NCBI GenBank assembly: GCA_903829015.1
Contig: CAIKOJ010000073.1
Location: 1 to 37,496, forward strand
Direction: 5' to 3'
DNA length: 37,496 bases
From: an uncultured Bacteroidota bacterium
Lineage (GTDB): Bacteria; Bacteroidota; Bacteroidia; Chitinophagales; Chitinophagaceae
Below the pieces are notes generated by a model. That model was not told the origin of the DNA. It ran no database searches and worked only from the letters and a program-made list of their open reading frames with translations. The position numbers were made by a program, and so were the translations under genes. Every line of letters starts with the position of its first letter. The stretch's first letter is position 1. This document shows positions 35,948 to 37,496 of the stretch, one piece after another.

Positions 35948-36682
35948 CTACTGTTGTTTATTCTTATTCTTAAATTTCCTGTTCTTGTTAAATCCACCGC
36001 CATATCCGGCACCGCCACCTCCGTTATTGTCCCTGAAGTTATTATTGCGCTGGCCACCTTGTCCGCCCTGATTGTTGCCTTTAAAATTCCTGTTGTTATT
36101 ATTGTTGTTGTTATTATTTCTCGACTTGAAAGTCCTGGTGGGTTCAAAATGCACCTTGTACCCTCCTGTCTCATACGCAAGTTTGCCACCCGTTATTTCT
36201 GCCAGTTCATTCTTGATCATGTCGTCATGCACAGGTTCTTTGTGCCAGTTGGCATAGGCAAGTTTCATATAGTAGCCAATAGCCTGGGTAAGTCCCTGCT
36301 TTGTTTCCTCATTCTCCTCATCCATTGCCCTCGACAATAAGCCCTGTATATTCTTACCCAAATGCCTGTGCGGAAACTTCTGTTGCGGATAAGGCAGCGC
36401 TTCCGGTTTCTTATAGATCATCTCCGGTGTAGGGCACGGGTATGGTGCATCCACATCGAGATTGAAATCCGTCATCTGGAACAGATGGTCCCAGAGTTTA
36501 TGCTTGTAATCTTCAATCGTTTTAAGGTGCGGGTTCAGGGTGCCCATTAATTCTATGATCACCTCTGCCTGCTTCAGTCTTTTTTCCCTGTCATCAACCG
36601 TAACCAGGTACTCAATCATTTTTTGCACATTACGCCCATATTCAGGCATCAGCAATTTGCTGCGCGTTGTATTATATTCCAT
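35948..36682 (-). CDS. DUF4290 protein with Asn/Gly-rich low-complexity tail
   Basis: 244 residues from the ATG at 36682 (the frame continues three bases to a TTG). The N-terminal part (about 1-180; LLMPEYGRNVQKMIEYL, NPHLKTIEDYKHKLWDHLF, MKLAYANWHKEP) fits DUF4290, a Bacteroidota family of unknown function. The C-terminal 60 residues are low complexity: a run of nine Asn, then Gly/Asn/Arg-rich sequence ending in a basic KNRKFKNKNKQQ. Such tails are often disordered and can bind nucleic acid; this is inference. It is soluble, without signal peptide, and directly precedes murA. Confidence 0.85.
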   Translation of the reverse strand: MEYNTTRSKLLMPEYGRNVQKMIEYLVTVDDREKRLKQAEVIIELMGTLNPHLKTIEDYKHKLWDHLFQMTDFNLDVDAPYPCPTPEMIYKKPEALPYPQQKFPHRHLGKNIQGLLSRAMDEENEETKQGLTQAIGYYMKLAYANWHKEPVHDDMIKNELAEITGGKLAYETGGYKVHFEPTRTFKSRNNNNNNNNNRNFKGNNQGGQGGQRNNNFRDNNGGGGAGYGGGFNKNRKFKNKNKQQ

Positions 36683-36766
36683 CAAAATTTTGTTATGCTA
36701 AAGAAAAGATGTTATTGAGACCACTTCAGGGCAGTTCCCGAACGGGTTGTCTGCTGAGGTGTAGAG

Positions 36767-36774
36767 CAAATATA
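36767..36774 (-). promoter_or_regulatory. Putative -7 element of the DUF4290-murA operon (TATATTTG)
   Basis: An exact TAnnTTTG match on the minus strand, about 85 bases upstream of the ATG at 36682 and downstream of the DUF4402 terminator. No -33 TTG was seen at normal distance. Confidence 0.4.
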
Positions 36775-36825
36775 ATGCAATTCTCTCGTAAAATACCCCA
36801 CGTATGTTCTCTTCATCAACCCAAA

Positions 36826-36860
36826 TCAAAAAAAACGCCCTTTGTGGGGGCGTTTTTTTA
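36826..36860 (-). terminator. Rho-independent terminator of the DUF4402 gene
   Basis: A 12-bp stem AAAAAAACGCCC/GGGCGTTTTTTT with a 7-base loop, T-rich on both sides and so potentially bidirectional. It lies about 80 bases after the DUF4402 stop and upstream of the DUF4290-murA promoter. Confidence 0.88.
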
Positions 36861-36942
36861 TTCTAACAACTAATTGCTACTTCTATTTTACTTGCTATTG
36901 TTCGTATACAATAGACTTCACTAAACATTCTTAGTTATTATC

Positions 36943-37464
36943 TTAGTTATAATTTACTGTTACTGGTACACCAGTAGCATTTGTGTAAGATCCTGAAGCC
37001 TGACCAGCCAGTACGTTAAGTGTAGCACCTACAGTAAGTGTCTGAGAACCACCACCGCTTAATACACCTGTAGAAGATGGGTTGCTGGTGAAAGAGTTAA
37101 CAGTCATTGTATGTGAGCTCGCATCAGTGATGGTAGCAGAGCTTGGCAGAGTAATAGCATAAGTGAAAGTAGGCTCACCTGATACTGTGAAAGTTGCAGC
37201 AGTAACAGTACCTGTGTTAGCTGGTAAAGTAACACCACCAGCACCACCGGCAGTACGTGTACCTGCAGGAGCCAATACAGCAGTACCTGCGATTGTAGCA
37301 GAAACCGCTACGTTACCGAAATTCATATCAACTGTCTTAACGATAGTAATTGGAGTAATGATGTTTGCTGTTACAGAAGCTGTAGCAGAAGCCTGTGCGA
37401 ATGTGCTGTTAGCGAAACCTAATACAGCGGCAGTGATTGCGAGTGATTTTACGATGTTTTTCAT
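36943..37464 (-). CDS. Secreted DUF4402 protein
   Basis: A 173-residue protein with signal peptide (MKNIVKSLAITAAVLGFANS, then TFAQ). The mature part is small-residue rich (Ala, Thr, Ser, Gly, Val) and beta-rich: ITPITIVKTVDMNFGNVAVS near the N-terminus, a GTRTAGGAGGVTLP loop, FTVSGEPTFTYAITLP and a C-terminal VPVTVNYN. This matches DUF4402, a family of extracytoplasmic proteins that often occur next to fimbrial or chaperone-usher-like genes. Function unknown; a surface or pilin-like role is possible. It lies 32 bases from the right edge, so its upstream context is not visible. Confidence 0.85.
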   Translation of the reverse strand: MKNIVKSLAITAAVLGFANSTFAQASATASVTANIITPITIVKTVDMNFGNVAVSATIAGTAVLAPAGTRTAGGAGGVTLPANTGTVTAATFTVSGEPTFTYAITLPSSATITDASSHTMTVNSFTSNPSSTGVLSGGGSQTLTVGATLNVLAGQASGSYTNATGVPVTVNYN

Positions 37465-37496
37465 TTTGTTTAGTTTTTGTTTGTTTGAGTTAATTG

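Overview
The window looks like a chromosomal segment of a Bacteroidota bacterium, most likely Chitinophagales/Chitinophagaceae-like (the rank is inference). The reasons are a complete gldK-gldL-gldM-gldN cluster (type IX secretion and gliding motor), two very large secreted proteins ending in T9SS type A sorting domains, a TSP3-OmpA porin, Bacteroidota-type families (DUF4271, DUF4290, DUF4402), and several TAnnTTTG-type -7 promoter elements. No tRNA, rRNA, CRISPR, transposase or phage gene was seen.

Layout, left to right. (1) 1-1421 (+): 5'-truncated arylsulfotransferase-like protein, open to the window edge. (2) 1830-14208 (-): a 3119-residue T9SS-exported protein carrying 20 tandem repeats of about 90 residues, a second arylsulfotransferase-like paralogue, and a TsdA-like dihaem cytochrome c lipoprotein. 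(3) 14351-21149 (-): a 1642-residue T9SS-exported PKD/Ig-repeat protein followed after 28 bases by a TSP3-repeat OmpA porin, closed by a strong terminator. (4) 21337-26890 (-): gldK, gldL, gldM, gldN, a terminator, then comB (2-phosphosulfolactate phosphatase family). (5) 27064-31131 (-): thioredoxin-domain YyaL/SSP411-like protein, HemD-like uroporphyrinogen-III synthase and a DUF4271 membrane protein. (6) 31378-34416 (+): acyltransferase 3 family membrane protein and CTP synthase (pyrG). (7) 34625-37464 (-): murA after DUF4290 in an operon, preceded by a secreted DUF4402 protein with its own terminator.

How the genes fit together. GldL/GldM form the proton-driven motor and GldK/GldN the periplasmic ring of the T9SS, the machine that would export the two giant repeat proteins encoded next to it. 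The giants share a signal-peptide opening, a glycine-rich domain and Ig/PKD-like modules, so they are probably surface adhesins or matrix proteins. Three genes have sulfur-linked families (the two arylsulfotransferase-like genes and the TsdA-like gene), plus comB further on; a functional link is speculative. MurA has Asp instead of Cys at the fosfomycin target position, which predicts intrinsic fosfomycin resistance. The housekeeping genes (pyrG, murA, hemD) indicate core chromosome rather than a mobile island.
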